DNA of 64,000 bases from Cellulophaga sp. HaHaR_3_176 (GCF_019021925.1 NZ_CP058990.1:1542001-1606000), one strand, 5' to 3'. Counted from the first letter of the stretch, positions 18,899-29,195 are shown. Program-made: numbers and translations. The notes: generated by a model from the sequence alone, not told the origin.

Positions 18899-19279
18899 AT
18901 GGCTAAATTAGCAATTATCTTCTGTATTCTATTTTCTTTTCAATTTACAAATACAGAACCAGAGTGGGACATGATTTATACTAAAGCAACATATGCCTTA
19001 AACCATACTAAAAAAGCCTTAAGTTCTAATAATTTCGATCATCAAAAATATTATTCAGAAAAAGCATTAGATGCCTATACCGATATTTCTTATTACATAA
19101 AAAATTATGATGATGAAGAGATGAAATTAAAAATCAAAAACACAATAAGTGACTTAGAACATGCAGTAGACGCTCCTGACTGGGATCGAGGTCGATTTTA
19201 CAGTAAAAGAATTTATAAAAACACACAAGATTTTATTACCGAATTAGATCTTAAATCCGTAGAAACTGCCGAAAACTAG
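18899..19279 (+). CDS. Small exported helical protein, unknown
   Basis: 126 residues. The hydrophobic N-terminus (residues 3-17, ending FQFTNTEPE) looks like a Sec signal peptide without a lipobox Cys. The mature part is helical with repeated Tyr/Lys/Asp patterns (YYSEKALDAYTDISYYIKNY, RFYSKRIYKNTQDF), possibly a four-helix periplasmic domain. No motif for a function. Confidence 0.6.
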   Translation: MAKLAIIFCILFSFQFTNTEPEWDMIYTKATYALNHTKKALSSNNFDHQKYYSEKALDAYTDISYYIKNYDDEEMKLKIKNTISDLEHAVDAPDWDRGRFYSKRIYKNTQDFITELDLKSVETAEN

Positions 19280-19326
19280 ATTTTTTCATATCTAAATTAC
19301 TTTTATCTAATCTATAAAGTTTAAAG

Positions 19327-19334
19327 TACCTTTG
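19327..19334 (+). promoter_or_regulatory. -7 promoter element of the LysR gene
   Basis: TACCTTTG matches TAnnTTTG exactly and ends 18 nt before the LysR ATG. No clear -33 TTG at the right distance. Confidence 0.5.
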
Positions 19335-19352
19335 GTCTGCTATTTTATATTT

Positions 19353-20237
19353 ATGGATAATAAACTTAAGATTTTTAAATCAGTTGCCCACCACTCTAGC
19401 TTTACTAAAGCGGCCGAACAACTATTTATATCGCAACCTGCAATTTCTAAAGCAATTAGAAATTTAGAAGATGAATACAATACCACATTCTTTATTCGAA
19501 ATAGAAATTCTATTGAACTTACTGAAGACGGAAAGTCATTTTTGGTTTATGTGAAAAGAATTCTTGATGTTTATGAAGAAATTGAAAATCAATTTATCCA
19601 TAAAGATAACCAACTACCAGATATTATAACATTTGGTGCTAGCACTACTCTAGCAAGTTATATTATTCCTAAAATCATTGCTAAATTCAGAACTCAGTAC
19701 CCAAAAACAAGTTTTCAAATAGAAAGTGACAACTCTGAGCATATTGAGAATTTAATACTAAACCAACAATTAAACTTCGGAGTTACAGAGGGAAAAAACT
19801 CAAACCCGAAACTATCTTTTAAAAAACTTATAAAAGATGAAATTGTTTTAGTCACTAGTGCTAAAAACAACAAAATCAATAAAGAGAATATCTCCTTAAA
19901 AAAATTACAAGAAATACAAATAATTAAAAGAGAGTCTGGCTCAGGCACACGCGAAATAATACAAGAAACTTTACAAAAGCACAATATAAATTCTTTAAAT
20001 ATTGCTGTAACATTAAATAGCACAGAAGCCATAAAAAATTATTTATACTATTCTGATGCTTATGCTTTGCTATCTATACATGCTGTTCGTGAAGACTTAA
20101 TTAATAATAAACTTAAAATTATAGACGTTAAAGGGTTTTCGGTAGAAAGGTGGTTTTACTTTGTATCAAGAACAGGTTACAAATCTAACATGATGGATTA
20201 TTTTGAGAAATTCATCCTGAAGAACTATAACTTTTAG
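19353..20237 (+). CDS. LysR family transcriptional regulator (YeiE/CmbR-like)
   Basis: 294 residues from ATG 19353. An upstream in-frame TTG at 19332 is the end of the -7 element TACCTTTG and is rejected as start. The winged HTH at about 1-60 (SFTKAAEQLFISQPAISKAIRNLE) and the substrate-binding domain at about 85-290, with RESGSGTRE typical of the YeiE/CysL branch, are clear. It is followed 75 nt later by a YeiH-type transporter, the arrangement of yeiE-yeiH in E. coli, where the regulator responds to sulfite. Control of that transporter is inferred. Confidence 0.87.
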   Translation: MDNKLKIFKSVAHHSSFTKAAEQLFISQPAISKAIRNLEDEYNTTFFIRNRNSIELTEDGKSFLVYVKRILDVYEEIENQFIHKDNQLPDIITFGASTTLASYIIPKIIAKFRTQYPKTSFQIESDNSEHIENLILNQQLNFGVTEGKNSNPKLSFKKLIKDEIVLVTSAKNNKINKENISLKKLQEIQIIKRESGSGTREIIQETLQKHNINSLNIAVTLNSTEAIKNYLYYSDAYALLSIHAVREDLINNKLKIIDVKGFSVERWFYFVSRTGYKSNMMDYFEKFILKNYNF

Positions 20238-20259
20238 TTATTATAGATTCGAATTAAAT

Positions 20260-20292
20260 TTGCTTAAAAGTTATCATTAACTATTAATTTTG
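20260..20292 (+). promoter_or_regulatory. Promoter of the YeiH-like transporter gene
   Basis: TTG at 20260-20262, 22-base spacer, TAATTTTG at 20285-20292: a full match to the flavobacterial consensus. Another TAnnTTTG (TAAATTTG) lies at 20255-20262. Confidence 0.6.
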
Positions 20293-20312
20293 TCTTATCA
20301 AATTAATAAACA

Positions 20313-21233
20313 ATGAAGCAAGTTGTATCTCTTTCTATCTTTATAGGCATTATCATAATTGCTTTGTTTGGCTTTATCAATAGCCCCACAGCATTACTTC
20401 TTGGCTTTATATTTTCCTTATTTTTTAAAAGCTCTTTTGATAAATTAATCCATAATTCAATTCAAATACTTTTAAAAATTTCTATAATTGGATTGGGTTT
20501 TGGTATGTATTTAAAAGATACAATAGAAACAAGTTCTGATGGTTTAGGCCTTACATTTTTCTCTATTCTATTTACTGTCGGCCTAGGATTCTTATTAACC
20601 CGATTATTAAAAATAGATAAAAACTTAGGGCATTTAATTACTTCAGGAACATCAATTTGTGGAGGAAGCGCTATTGCAGCAATTTCACCTGTTATTCGTG
20701 CGAACAGTAAAACTATTAGTGTTGCTTTAGGTGTTGTTTTTACATTAAACGCAATTGCATTGTTTGTTTTTCCTCTATTAGGACATTTACTAAACTTAAA
20801 CCAGCATCAATTTGGTTTATGGTGTGCAATTGCTATTCATGATACGAGCTCTGTTGTAGGCGCTGCTCTGGGTTATGGCGATGAGGCTTTACGCATTGCC
20901 ACAACTGTTAAACTATCAAGAACTCTTTGGATTGTACCTTTATCAGTAATATCTATGTTTATTTTTAAAACTAAAGGAGAACGCATTAAAATACCTTATT
21001 TTATATTACTTTTCATCATCGCAATAACTATTAATAGCTATAATTTTTTACCTGAAATTGCTACCCAGTCAATTGTAACTATATCTAAAAAATTATTAAT
21101 AGTAACACTCTTTTTAGTTGGTAGTACTATTTCAATTAAAGATTTAATATCAACAGGCTACAAACCTATACTTTTAGCATTCAGTCTTTGGGTTTTTATA
21201 GCTATTTTTTCTCTTATATACATCACTTTCTAA
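20313..21233 (+). CDS. YeiH/UPF0324 family putative sulfate exporter
   Basis: 306 residues, nine or ten hydrophobic segments across the whole length. Family signatures are GTSICGGSAIAAISPVI (about 112-128) and AIHDTSSVVGAALGYGDEA (about 174-192). Members of PF03601 are membrane proteins named as sulfate exporters. With the LysR partner, a role in exporting or tolerating sulfur oxyanions such as sulfite is plausible. Own promoter and a strong terminator. Confidence 0.87.
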   Translation: MKQVVSLSIFIGIIIIALFGFINSPTALLLGFIFSLFFKSSFDKLIHNSIQILLKISIIGLGFGMYLKDTIETSSDGLGLTFFSILFTVGLGFLLTRLLKIDKNLGHLITSGTSICGGSAIAAISPVIRANSKTISVALGVVFTLNAIALFVFPLLGHLLNLNQHQFGLWCAIAIHDTSSVVGAALGYGDEALRIATTVKLSRTLWIVPLSVISMFIFKTKGERIKIPYFILLFIIAITINSYNFLPEIATQSIVTISKKLLIVTLFLVGSTISIKDLISTGYKPILLAFSLWVFIAIFSLIYITF

Positions 21234-21241
21234 AACAAAAA

Positions 21242-21272
21242 AAAGCCGCATCATATAATATGATGCGGCTTT
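21242..21272. terminator. Bidirectional terminator between the YeiH-like gene and the GT2 gene
   Basis: Perfect 15-bp inverted repeat, arms 21242-21256 and 21258-21272, GC-rich centre GCCGCATCA, A run before and T run after. It serves both convergent genes. Confidence 0.88.
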
Positions 21273-21290
21273 CTATTAATATATTTTTAA

Positions 21291-22709
21291 TTAAGATGCT
21301 AATTCTCTAGTTAACCAACCTCTTCTGCTTGCAGTTGCAATTGCATATGGAGTAATCCAGAACAAACCAAAAGTAAATAATATGCTATACGAATATGCCC
21401 AAAAAGCTTCTGATAAGTTATATCGTTTCGCATAAAATAACACAGGGAATGTAGATACAATTAATATACCCAAAAGAGTAGAACTAATAAACAAAATTGG
21501 ATGTGTTATAATGAAGAACAACATAAATAATAAGAACGGGTAAGTCATTATAATTTTTAATGCTTGACCAATAAATAAAAGTCTTGATCCAAATTTAGAT
21601 TCTTTTCTAAAGTTTGTAAATACATATTTAGACATTGCAATGTTTTCTCTAACATTACTTCTACCCCATCTAATAAACATTTTGTACAAACCTGTATATT
21701 GTTCAGGAACGTTTGTATAAGCATATGCATTTCTTTGAAACAATACATGATATCCTTGCTTTAATATCATATTTGTCATCGCTCTATCTTCTCCGATATC
21801 AGATGGCTGACCCATAAAAGTTTGATTAATCCACTCATCAAGACAACCAAAAACTGCTGTAGATCTATAAGCTGCTAATGCTCCTGGAGTACACAATACA
21901 GAATCTAAACTACTTTCTGCTGAACGCTTAAACTCAAAACTCATTACAAAACTCACATTAAGCATTTTTGGTAATAATGCTTTTTTATTATTTAACACCT
22001 GAATATTACCAGCTACTGCACCACATTTTTCGTTTACAACAAACGGACTCACTAAATTTCTTAATGTATCTGTATTTACTACTGAATCACTATCAACTGT
22101 TATAAATATCTCTCCCTTTCCTAAATTAAAACCACGGTATAAAGCATGACGTTTACCCATGTTTTTAGGTTGTTGCATGATAGTAACTCTATCTCCTAAA
22201 ACTTTTTTAGCTTCTTTCATCCAGTGCCAAGTATCATCCTTACTACCATCATCAATAGCTAATAATTCTAATTTATGTTCTGGATATTCACTTTTAGACA
22301 AACTCATTAATGTTGCCCAAACTTGTTTCCCTTCATTGTAAGCAGGAACAATAACAGTACACGTTGGCAACTCTTCATCTTTAACAGACTCTATAGGCTT
22401 ATACTTAAAGTATAAGAATAAATTATAAGCAAAGAATAATGCTTTAAATACAAACAATGATGCTGCAACAACAAAAAATGCAAACCCCCAACTTGTATTA
22501 AATCTTTCTACATTAAATTTAGAAAAATCGTCTTGTAAAATATAAACTAGATAAGCCGCTCCAATCATTAATATAAATGAACTAACCAAGACTACTATAG
22601 CCCATGGATTAGATAATTTTACTGCAGATTTGGCTTGGCTACTTCCATTAACTAATTTGTCGTTAACAGAAGAATAAAATTCTTTTAAAGTAATAGATCC
22701 TGTTTTCAT
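21291..22709 (-). CDS. Membrane family-2 glycosyltransferase (hyaluronan-synthase-like)
   Basis: 472 residues. Two membrane segments at about 37-58 and 74-101, a GT-A domain at about 115-350, then three C-terminal membrane segments. Motifs: VIVPAYNEG (119-127), DDGSKDDT (153-160), DSD (206-208), GEDR (306-309) and IRWGRSN (346-352) in place of a full QxxRW. The architecture fits HasA/NodC-like enzymes that build and export a beta-linked polymer. Monocistronic, and distinct in sequence from the GT2 at 2.1-3.5 kb. Polymer unknown. A dense group of TTTACACA sites lies upstream. Confidence 0.9.
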   Translation of the reverse strand: MKTGSITLKEFYSSVNDKLVNGSSQAKSAVKLSNPWAIVVLVSSFILMIGAAYLVYILQDDFSKFNVERFNTSWGFAFFVVAASLFVFKALFFAYNLFLYFKYKPIESVKDEELPTCTVIVPAYNEGKQVWATLMSLSKSEYPEHKLELLAIDDGSKDDTWHWMKEAKKVLGDRVTIMQQPKNMGKRHALYRGFNLGKGEIFITVDSDSVVNTDTLRNLVSPFVVNEKCGAVAGNIQVLNNKKALLPKMLNVSFVMSFEFKRSAESSLDSVLCTPGALAAYRSTAVFGCLDEWINQTFMGQPSDIGEDRAMTNMILKQGYHVLFQRNAYAYTNVPEQYTGLYKMFIRWGRSNVRENIAMSKYVFTNFRKESKFGSRLLFIGQALKIIMTYPFLLFMLFFIITHPILFISSTLLGILIVSTFPVLFYAKRYNLSEAFWAYSYSILFTFGLFWITPYAIATASRRGWLTRELAS

Positions 22710-22819
22710 TTTATGCGTTCTTTAAATTTTGTATCAATTCTATTTAGGTATTTGCAAGTTTTATACCATTTGAAATAAAACCCTTTTTACTGGGTGTTTG
22801 CGAGGTATTTCAGTTTAAA

Positions 22820-22868
22820 AGTGTATAATTTTTACACACTCTATGTGTAATTACACAGCTTTTACACA
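22820..22868. promoter_or_regulatory. Candidate operator: perfect palindrome TGTGTAATTACACA with flanking half-sites
   Basis: A 14-base perfect palindrome at 22844-22857 is flanked by TTTACACA at 22831-22838 and 22861-22868, and AGTGT/ACACT arms at 22820-22840. Centres are about 10 and 20 bases apart, that is, one and two helical turns. The position, 110-160 bases upstream of the GT2 start, suits a regulator binding site. Confidence 0.4.
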
Positions 22869-22952
22869 GTTACAAAACAATCCAAAATTTCATTAACCCA
22901 TTGATATACGTAACAAAACACAAAATGGCTCTCGAACTATGCTTTTTTATAT

Positions 22953-22997
22953 AAAAAAAGCAGGAACTACCATTTAGTGATAATTCCTGCTTTTAAA
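22953..22997 (-). terminator. Terminator of the his operon
   Basis: AAAAGCAGGAA / TTCCTGCTTTT arms (22956-22966 and 22984-22994), with A/T runs on both sides, 20 nt past the hisIE stop on the minus strand. Confidence 0.8.
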
Positions 22998-23014
22998 AAT
23001 TTTAAGTTTATTAT

Positions 23015-23611
23015 TTAATGCCTACTCTTCAATACTTTTTCAATATCTTTTAAAGTGAAGCCTTTTGCTTGAAGTAAAATTAAATAATGAAATAGTAAAT
23101 CCGAGCTTTCATCTAAAAATAGCTTATCATCATTATCTTTTGCCTCAATTACAACCTCTACTGCTTCCTCTCCTACTTTCTGTGCCACCTTATTAATTCC
23201 TTTTCTAAAAAGAGAAGCTACATAACTATCTTTATTTTCAGGGTTGTCTTTTCTATCTTTAATAATAGCCTCTAATTCTGATAAAAAACCGAAAGAACTA
23301 TCATTATCTTCTTTCCAACACGTATCTGAACCTGTATGACATGTTGGCCCTGTTGGATTTACCATTATCAAAAGCGTATCATTGTCACAATCGTTTTTAA
23401 CTGAAACCAGGTTCAAAAAATTACCACTTTCCTCTCCTTTTGTCCATAAACGGTTTTTGGTACGGCTGAAAAAAGTAACTTTTTTAGTTTCTTGAGTTTT
23501 ATCAAACGCTTCTTGATTCATATACCCTAACATTAACACATTCTTAGTTGCTGCATCTTGAATAATTGCTGGTACTAATCCGTCTGAATTTTTATCGAAA
23601 TCTATTTTCAT
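23015..23611 (-). CDS. hisIE: Bifunctional phosphoribosyl-AMP cyclohydrolase / phosphoribosyl-ATP pyrophosphatase
   Basis: 198 residues. The N-terminal HisI domain (1-about 105) shows MLGYMNQEAF, SRTKNRLWTKGEESGN and the metal-binding GPTCHTGSDTCW. The C-terminal HisE domain (about 110-198) shows KGINKVAQKVGEEAVEVVIEA. Steps 2 and 3 of histidine synthesis. Last gene of the operon, 4 nt after hisF. Confidence 0.96.
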   Translation of the reverse strand: MKIDFDKNSDGLVPAIIQDAATKNVLMLGYMNQEAFDKTQETKKVTFFSRTKNRLWTKGEESGNFLNLVSVKNDCDNDTLLIMVNPTGPTCHTGSDTCWKEDNDSSFGFLSELEAIIKDRKDNPENKDSYVASLFRKGINKVAQKVGEEAVEVVIEAKDNDDKLFLDESSDLLFHYLILLQAKGFTLKDIEKVLKSRH

Positions 23612-23615
23612 AATC

Positions 23616-24371
23616 TTATAATCTAACTAGAATATTATTTTTAGCCAACTCTACTTTCAAATCTTTTATTTCTATTTCTTTAAAATGAAAAACACTTGCT
23701 GCTAATGCTGCGTCTGCTTTTCCTTTTATAAATGTATCTGTAAAGTGTTGCATATTACCAGCACCACCAGATGCAATAATCGGAATATTTAAGTCTGTAG
23801 ATAATTTTGCTAAAGCTTCATTTGCAAATCCATCTTTAGTTCCATCATTATCCATAGAAGTAAACAGAATTTCACCTGCACCACGTTCTTCAACCTCTTT
23901 TGCCCAGTCAAACAAATTAAGTTCTGTTGGCACTTTTCCTCCTACTAAATGTACTATCCACACTCCATCTATCAACTTAGCATCTATAGCAACAACTATA
24001 CATTGCGAACCAAACTTAGCTGATAAATCATTTATTAATTGCGGATTTTTTACTGCTGATGAATTTATAGATACCTTATCTGCTCCATTTTGAAGCAAGA
24101 TATCTACATCTTCAATTGAAGATATACCACCACCTACAGTAAACGGAATATTAACTTTCTCAGCTACACGATATACTAAGTCTGCCAAAGTTTTACGTCT
24201 TTCTTCTGTTGCCGAAATATCTAAGAACACTAATTCATCTGCTCCTGAATTCGCATATATTTCTGCCAATTCAACCGGATCTCCTGCGTCACGTAAATCA
24301 ACGAAGTTAACACCTTTTACAGTCCTTCCATTTTTAATATCTAAACAAGGAATTATTCGTTTTGTAAGCAT
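23616..24371 (-). CDS. hisF: Imidazole glycerol phosphate synthase subunit HisF
   Basis: 251 residues, beta/alpha barrel. Catalytic D11 is in [12 protein letters not shown] and D130 in VVAIDAK. Phosphate loops are VGGGIS and ASGGAG. Works with HisH (two genes upstream) as cyclase/glutaminase to give IGP and AICAR. 8 nt after hisA. Confidence 0.97.
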   Translation of the reverse strand: MLTKRIIPCLDIKNGRTVKGVNFVDLRDAGDPVELAEIYANSGADELVFLDISATEERRKTLADLVYRVAEKVNIPFTVGGGISSIEDVDILLQNGADKVSINSSAVKNPQLINDLSAKFGSQCIVVAIDAKLIDGVWIVHLVGGKVPTELNLFDWAKEVEERGAGEILFTSMDNDGTKDGFANEALAKLSTDLNIPIIASGGAGNMQHFTDTFIKGKADAALAASVFHFKEIEIKDLKVELAKNNILVRL

Positions 24372-24379
24372 TTTCGTTT

Positions 24380-25123
24380 TTATTTATTTAAAATAAAATT
24401 TTCTAATTGTTTTAAGCTGATTCTATTTTCATAAATAGCTTTTCCTATAATTGTTCCTTCACAACCTAGTTCAGCTAACCTTGGCAACTCATCAAAAGTT
24501 GAAATACCACCTGAAGCTATTAAATTTATTCCTGAACCATCAATACCTTTTGTCGTTTGGTTTAATATTTTTTCATACAAATCAAACGAAGGACCTTCTA
24601 ACATACCATCTTTACTAATATCAGTACATATTACAAAAACAATTCCTTTACCTTGATATGCCTGTATAAACGGTATCAATTCTTCTTTAGAATCTTCTTG
24701 CCAGCCTGAAACTGCAATCTTTTCATTTAGAGCATCAGCTCCTAAGATGATTTTTTCTGCCCCATAGGTTTCTATCCAACCTAAAAAAGTTTCTCTATCC
24801 TTCACTGCGATACTACCACCTGTAATTTGAGAAGCTCCACTATCAAATGCTATACGTAGATCATCATTTGTCTTTAAACCACCTCCAAAATCAATTTTTA
24901 AAGCTGTTTGAGAAGCTATTTGCTCTAAAATCTTATGATTTACAATGTGTTTAGATTTAGCGCCATCTAAATCCACTAAATGCAAATACTCAATCCCATG
25001 AGCTTCAAATTCTTTAGCTACCTCTAAAGGGCTTTCATTATATATTTTTTTTGTATTGTAATCTCCTTTCGAAAGTCGAACACATTTACCGTCTATAATA
25101 TCAATTGCAGGTATAATTCTCAT
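24380..25123 (-). CDS. hisA: ProFAR isomerase HisA
   Basis: 247 residues, beta/alpha barrel paralogous to HisF. It begins [20 protein letters not shown] with the catalytic Asp near residue 8 and has DFGGGLK and [12 protein letters not shown] (second catalytic Asp). Converts ProFAR to PRFAR. Confidence 0.96.
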   Translation of the reverse strand: MRIIPAIDIIDGKCVRLSKGDYNTKKIYNESPLEVAKEFEAHGIEYLHLVDLDGAKSKHIVNHKILEQIASQTALKIDFGGGLKTNDDLRIAFDSGASQITGGSIAVKDRETFLGWIETYGAEKIILGADALNEKIAVSGWQEDSKEELIPFIQAYQGKGIVFVICTDISKDGMLEGPSFDLYEKILNQTTKGIDGSGINLIASGGISTFDELPRLAELGCEGTIIGKAIYENRISLKQLENFILNK

Positions 25124-25132
25124 AACTACTTA

Positions 25133-25717
25133 TTAATTTAGATTTAAAAAATTCTTTAGAATTTTTTCCCCAACACTACTACTCTTTTCTGGGTGAAATT
25201 GAGTTCCGTAAAAATTATCTTTTTTCAAAGCTGCACTATAAACAAGCTCATAATCAGATTCAGCTATAGTTTCATTACAAAGCGGAGCATAAAAACTATG
25301 CACTAAATAAATATACTCTTCTTCTGAAATTTCTTTAAATAAATCTGATTTCAAATTTTTAATCTGATTCCAACCTATCTGGGGCACTTTAACTTTGTTT
25401 GTAAATTTCAAGACATCAATATTAAAAATACCCAAGCCTTTTGTATCACCTTCTTTAGTTGAATTACACATTAACTGCATTCCTAAACAAATACCCAAAA
25501 CAGGTTGTTTTAATTTAGGAACCAACTTATCTAATCCACTAGCTCGTAATTTTTTCATAGCACTACTAGCCTCTCCCACACCTGGAAAAATAACTTTATC
25601 AGCCGCTAGAATTTCATTTACATCATCCGTTAAAACAGCCTCAAAACCAATACGTTGTATTGCAAATTTAATACTTTGAATATTTCCTGCTCCGTAATTT
25701 ATAATTACAATTTTCAT
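25133..25717 (-). CDS. hisH: Imidazole glycerol phosphate synthase subunit HisH
   Basis: 194 residues, class I glutamine amidotransferase. The nucleophile Cys is in PVLGICLGMQLM (about residue 77), and the His-Glu pair is in GTQFHPEKSS (about 175-178). NYGAGN at the start is standard. Supplies ammonia to HisF. Confidence 0.96.
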   Translation of the reverse strand: MKIVIINYGAGNIQSIKFAIQRIGFEAVLTDDVNEILAADKVIFPGVGEASSAMKKLRASGLDKLVPKLKQPVLGICLGMQLMCNSTKEGDTKGLGIFNIDVLKFTNKVKVPQIGWNQIKNLKSDLFKEISEEEYIYLVHSFYAPLCNETIAESDYELVYSAALKKDNFYGTQFHPEKSSSVGEKILKNFLNLN

Positions 25718-25726
25718 TGATATGTT

Positions 25727-26860
25727 TTATAACATTCCTTTTGTAGATGGTAATACCATTTTTTCTACATCTCTTTTTACTGCCATTTTAATTGCTTTAG
25801 CAAAAGCCTTAAAAATTGCTTCAATTTTATGATGTTCGTTATCGCCTTCTGCTTTTATATTCAGGTTAGCTTTTGCACCATCGCTAAATGATTTAAAAAA
25901 ATGTAAAAACATTTCTGTTGGCATATCACCTACTTTTTCTCTTTTAAAATCAGCTGCCCAAACCAACCAGTTTCTACCTCCAAAATCTATAGCCACTTGT
26001 GCCAAGCAATCATCCATTGGCAAACAAAAACCATAACGTTCAATACCTAATTTAGTACCAAGTGCTTTATGAAAAACCTCCCCTAAAGCAATTGCAGTAT
26101 CTTCAATAGTGTGGTGTTCATCTACTTCTAAATCACCATTTACCTTAATATCTAAATCCATTTGACCATGACGAGCCAGTTGATCTAACATATGATCGAA
26201 AAAAGCTAAACCAGTAGAAATACTGCTTTTACCTGTACCATCTAAATTTACTTTTATTTGAATATCTGTTTCATTTGTTTTCCTACTAATTTCAGAAACT
26301 CTGTCTTTCAACTTCAAAAATTCGTAAATTTTTTCCCAATCATTTGTTTCTATATCAATAAAAGCATCTAAATCATCACGCTTTACTGTAATTTCCCCTG
26401 TACCAAGATTAGTTTCATCGTTTATAAAAATACCTTTAGCACCAAGGTTTTTCGCCAACTCCATGTCTGTTAAGCGATCACCTATAACAAAAGAATTTGC
26501 TAAATCATACGCTTCAGTGAAATACTCAGTTAACAAACCTGTACCTGGTTTACGTGTATCTGCATTTTCATGCGGAAAAGTTCTATCTAAAAATACTTTA
26601 TCAAAAACTACACCTTCATTTTCAAAAGAATTCATGATAAAATTATGAACTGGCCAAAAAGTATCTTCCGGAAAAACATCCGTACCTAAACCATCTTGAT
26701 TAGTAATCATTACCAATTCATAATCTAGCTCTTTTGCTATTTTGCCCAAAAAAGTAAATGCCTTCGGATAGAATGTCATTTTTTCGAAACCATCAATTTG
26801 CTCATCGATAGTTTCTTTAATAATAGTTCCATCTCTATCTATAAAAAGTACTTTTTTCAT
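25727..26860 (-). CDS. hisB: Bifunctional histidinol-phosphatase / imidazoleglycerol-phosphate dehydratase
   Basis: 377 residues. The N-terminal HAD phosphatase (1-about 165) has FIDRDGTI with the nucleophile Asp, ITNQDGLG and [18 protein letters not shown]. The C-terminal dehydratase (about 185-377) has [28 protein letters not shown] and [11 protein letters not shown], the manganese-binding His/Glu motifs. The fused form occurs in enterobacteria and Bacteroidota. Confidence 0.96.
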   Translation of the reverse strand: MKKVLFIDRDGTIIKETIDEQIDGFEKMTFYPKAFTFLGKIAKELDYELVMITNQDGLGTDVFPEDTFWPVHNFIMNSFENEGVVFDKVFLDRTFPHENADTRKPGTGLLTEYFTEAYDLANSFVIGDRLTDMELAKNLGAKGIFINDETNLGTGEITVKRDDLDAFIDIETNDWEKIYEFLKLKDRVSEISRKTNETDIQIKVNLDGTGKSSISTGLAFFDHMLDQLARHGQMDLDIKVNGDLEVDEHHTIEDTAIALGEVFHKALGTKLGIERYGFCLPMDDCLAQVAIDFGGRNWLVWAADFKREKVGDMPTEMFLHFFKSFSDGAKANLNIKAEGDNEHHKIEAIFKAFAKAIKMAVKRDVEKMVLPSTKGML

Positions 26861-26861
26861 C

Positions 26862-27911
26862 TCAATTAATATCTTTTAAAACTTCTATTAGTCTTTGATT
26901 TTCGCTTTTTGTACCCACCGTAAAACGAAGTGTATTCTCGCATAATGGCTGTGTAGTTCTATTACGCACAACAACACCTTTTTTTAATAATTGATGGTAA
27001 CGCTCTGTAGCATCATCAACCTTTGCTAGTATAAAATTAGCATCTGATTCATAAACTTTAACTATGAATTTTAGCTGAAGTAATGCTTTAGATAACAACT
27101 TTCTTTCAATAAGTATATCAGATACTTCCGAATTTACTCTATCTATATCTAAAATTCGGTCTAATGCTCTCTTTTGCGTTAATTCATTTACGTTATAAGG
27201 AGGCTTAATTTTATTAAGAACACTTACAATTTCATCTGAAGCATAACAAACACCTAACCTAATCCCTGCCATTCCACATGCTTTAGAAAAAGTTTGGGTT
27301 ACAATTAAATTATTAAAAGCGCTTAATTTACTAATCCAGCTTTCTTCATCCGAAAAATCAATATAAGCCTCGTCAATAACTACAATACCTTTGAAGGTAT
27401 TTAATAGTTTTTGCACACTATCTGAATTAAAGCTATTAGCTGTTGGATTATTAGGCGAACATAGGAACAATAATTTAGAATTTGAATCTACTGTATTTAG
27501 AATAGCATCTACATCAGGTTCAAAATCAGAAGTTAAAAGCACTTCTCTATTTTCTATATCATTTATACCAGATAACACCTTGTACATTCCATATGTAGGT
27601 GGAAGTGTAATAACATTATCTTTTTTAGGTTCACAAAAAGCTCTAAAAATAAGGTCTAAAACTTCATCACTACCATTACCAAAAAGGATATTACTTGCGT
27701 TAACCCCCTTTTGCTTTGCTAAAACTTCTTTTAGACTTCTTTGCTGAGGATCAGGATATCTATTAACTCCATTCTCAAAAGGGTTCTCGTTGGCATCTAA
27801 AAAAACCATCTTAGAACCGTCAGAAACATACTCATCACGAGCTGAAGAATAAGGACTAAGTCCTTTTACATTCTCACGAACAAGTCCGATTATATCTACC
27901 TTATTCATCAT
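26862..27911 (-). CDS. hisC: Histidinol-phosphate aminotransferase
   Basis: 349 residues, fold type I PLP enzyme. [21 protein letters not shown] (binding Asn), [10 protein letters not shown] and the PLP lysine in [16 protein letters not shown] (about residue 211) are all visible. The start overlaps the hisD end by 11 nt, which suggests translational coupling. Confidence 0.95.
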   Translation of the reverse strand: MMNKVDIIGLVRENVKGLSPYSSARDEYVSDGSKMVFLDANENPFENGVNRYPDPQQRSLKEVLAKQKGVNASNILFGNGSDEVLDLIFRAFCEPKKDNVITLPPTYGMYKVLSGINDIENREVLLTSDFEPDVDAILNTVDSNSKLLFLCSPNNPTANSFNSDSVQKLLNTFKGIVVIDEAYIDFSDEESWISKLSAFNNLIVTQTFSKACGMAGIRLGVCYASDEIVSVLNKIKPPYNVNELTQKRALDRILDIDRVNSEVSDILIERKLLSKALLQLKFIVKVYESDANFILAKVDDATERYHQLLKKGVVVRNRTTQPLCENTLRFTVGTKSENQRLIEVLKDIN

Positions 27912-29190
27912 CTAAGCTATTTAAACGTAACGTAACTGCATTTTTATGCGCCTGAAGCCCTTCCGCTTCTGCCATTAATTCAATTGCACTACCTATTTCT
28001 TGTATTCCCTGTTTAGAAATTTTTTGAAAAGTCATGCTTTTCATAAAACTATCTAAATTCACACCACTATATTGTTTTGCATAGCCATTTGTAGGTAAAG
28101 TGTGGTTTGTGCCTGAAGCGTAATCTCCTGCACTTTCTGGTGTATAGTTACCAATAAAAACAGATCCTGCGTTCGTAATTGCGCTTAGGTACGAACCTTC
28201 ATCTTCAACACAAACAATGTAATGTTCCGGCCCGTATTCATTAATTAATTCTTGTGCTGTTTCAGCATCTTCAATATAAATTAACTTACTATTATCTATT
28301 GCTTGTTGTGCAATTTCTTTACGTGGTAAATCTTGAATTTGTTCCTCAATAGCTTTTTCTACATTTTCAAGCAACACTTTAGATAAAGATACTAATATAA
28401 CCTGACTATCAATTCCATGCTCTGCTTGACTTAATAAATCTGAAGCTACAAATTCAGCATTAGCTGTATCATCTGCTACAACCAAAAGCTCACTTGGTCC
28501 TGCTGGCATATCAATAGCCACACCATGTTTAGTTGCTATTTGTTTTGCTACGGTTACGTATTGATTTCCTGGTCCGAATATTTTATATACTTGCGGTACG
28601 CTCTCTGTTCCGAAAGTCATTGCTGCAATCGCTTGAATACCTCCTACTTTAAATATTTTAGTAACACCACATAAATTTGCTGTGTACAAAATAGCAGGAT
28701 GTATCTTACCCTCTTTATTTGGTGGAGAACATAATACAATTTCATTACAACCTGCAATATTTGCAGGAACAGCCAACATTAAAATTGTTGAAAACAAGGG
28801 TGCCGTACCTCCCGGAATGTATAAGCCAACTTTTTGAATCGGTCTTTTTACTTGCCAACACTGTACCCCTGGACTTGTCTCTACTTCAATACCCTCAGTT
28901 TTTTGAGCAGAATGAAATGTATCTATATTCTCTTTTGCTAAAAGAATAGCTTCTTTTAATTCTACAGAAACTAAACTATTTGCTTCCACTATTTCATCAT
29001 CAGAGACTAAAAAATCAGTAATCGAGACACCATCAAATTTCTCTGTATATTTTTTTACAATAGTATCACCACCACCTTTAACTTCTTCAAAAACCTGATT
29101 CACAGTAGCTTCTATATCGGCAACTGTTTTAGTAGGTCGTTCTAATATAGCTTTCCAATCTTCTTTTTTAGGATTATATATTTTATTCAT
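27901..29190 (-). CDS. hisD: Histidinol dehydrogenase
   Basis: 429 residues, the expected length. Conserved GLYIPGGTAPLFSTILM, FGPGNQYVTVAKQ, DMPAGPSELLVVADDTA and SQAEHGIDSQVIL with zinc/catalytic His and Gln, and the active-site Glu-His in YGPEHYIV. Zinc- and NAD-dependent last two steps of histidine synthesis. Confidence 0.97.
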   Translation of the reverse strand: MNKIYNPKKEDWKAILERPTKTVADIEATVNQVFEEVKGGGDTIVKKYTEKFDGVSITDFLVSDDEIVEANSLVSVELKEAILLAKENIDTFHSAQKTEGIEVETSPGVQCWQVKRPIQKVGLYIPGGTAPLFSTILMLAVPANIAGCNEIVLCSPPNKEGKIHPAILYTANLCGVTKIFKVGGIQAIAAMTFGTESVPQVYKIFGPGNQYVTVAKQIATKHGVAIDMPAGPSELLVVADDTANAEFVASDLLSQAEHGIDSQVILVSLSKVLLENVEKAIEEQIQDLPRKEIAQQAIDNSKLIYIEDAETAQELINEYGPEHYIVCVEDEGSYLSAITNAGSVFIGNYTPESAGDYASGTNHTLPTNGYAKQYSGVNLDSFMKSMTFQKISKQGIQEIGSAIELMAEAEGLQAHKNAVTLRLNSLDDE

Positions 29191-29195
29191 CTGTC

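Larger units (their letters stand above)
22710..23014. other. Intergenic region upstream of the GT2 gene with repeated TTTACACA sites
   Basis: 305 bases without a gene. Contents: the his-operon terminator at the high end, the repeat cluster at 22820-22868 listed separately, and an AT-rich stretch before the GT2 start in which I could not pick a clear TAnnTTTG. Confidence 0.5.

Noticed and set aside
20255..20262. TAAATTTG as the main promoter of the YeiH-like gene
   Set aside because: It lacks an upstream TTG at usual spacing, while the element at 20285-20292 has one; kept only as a possible secondary element.
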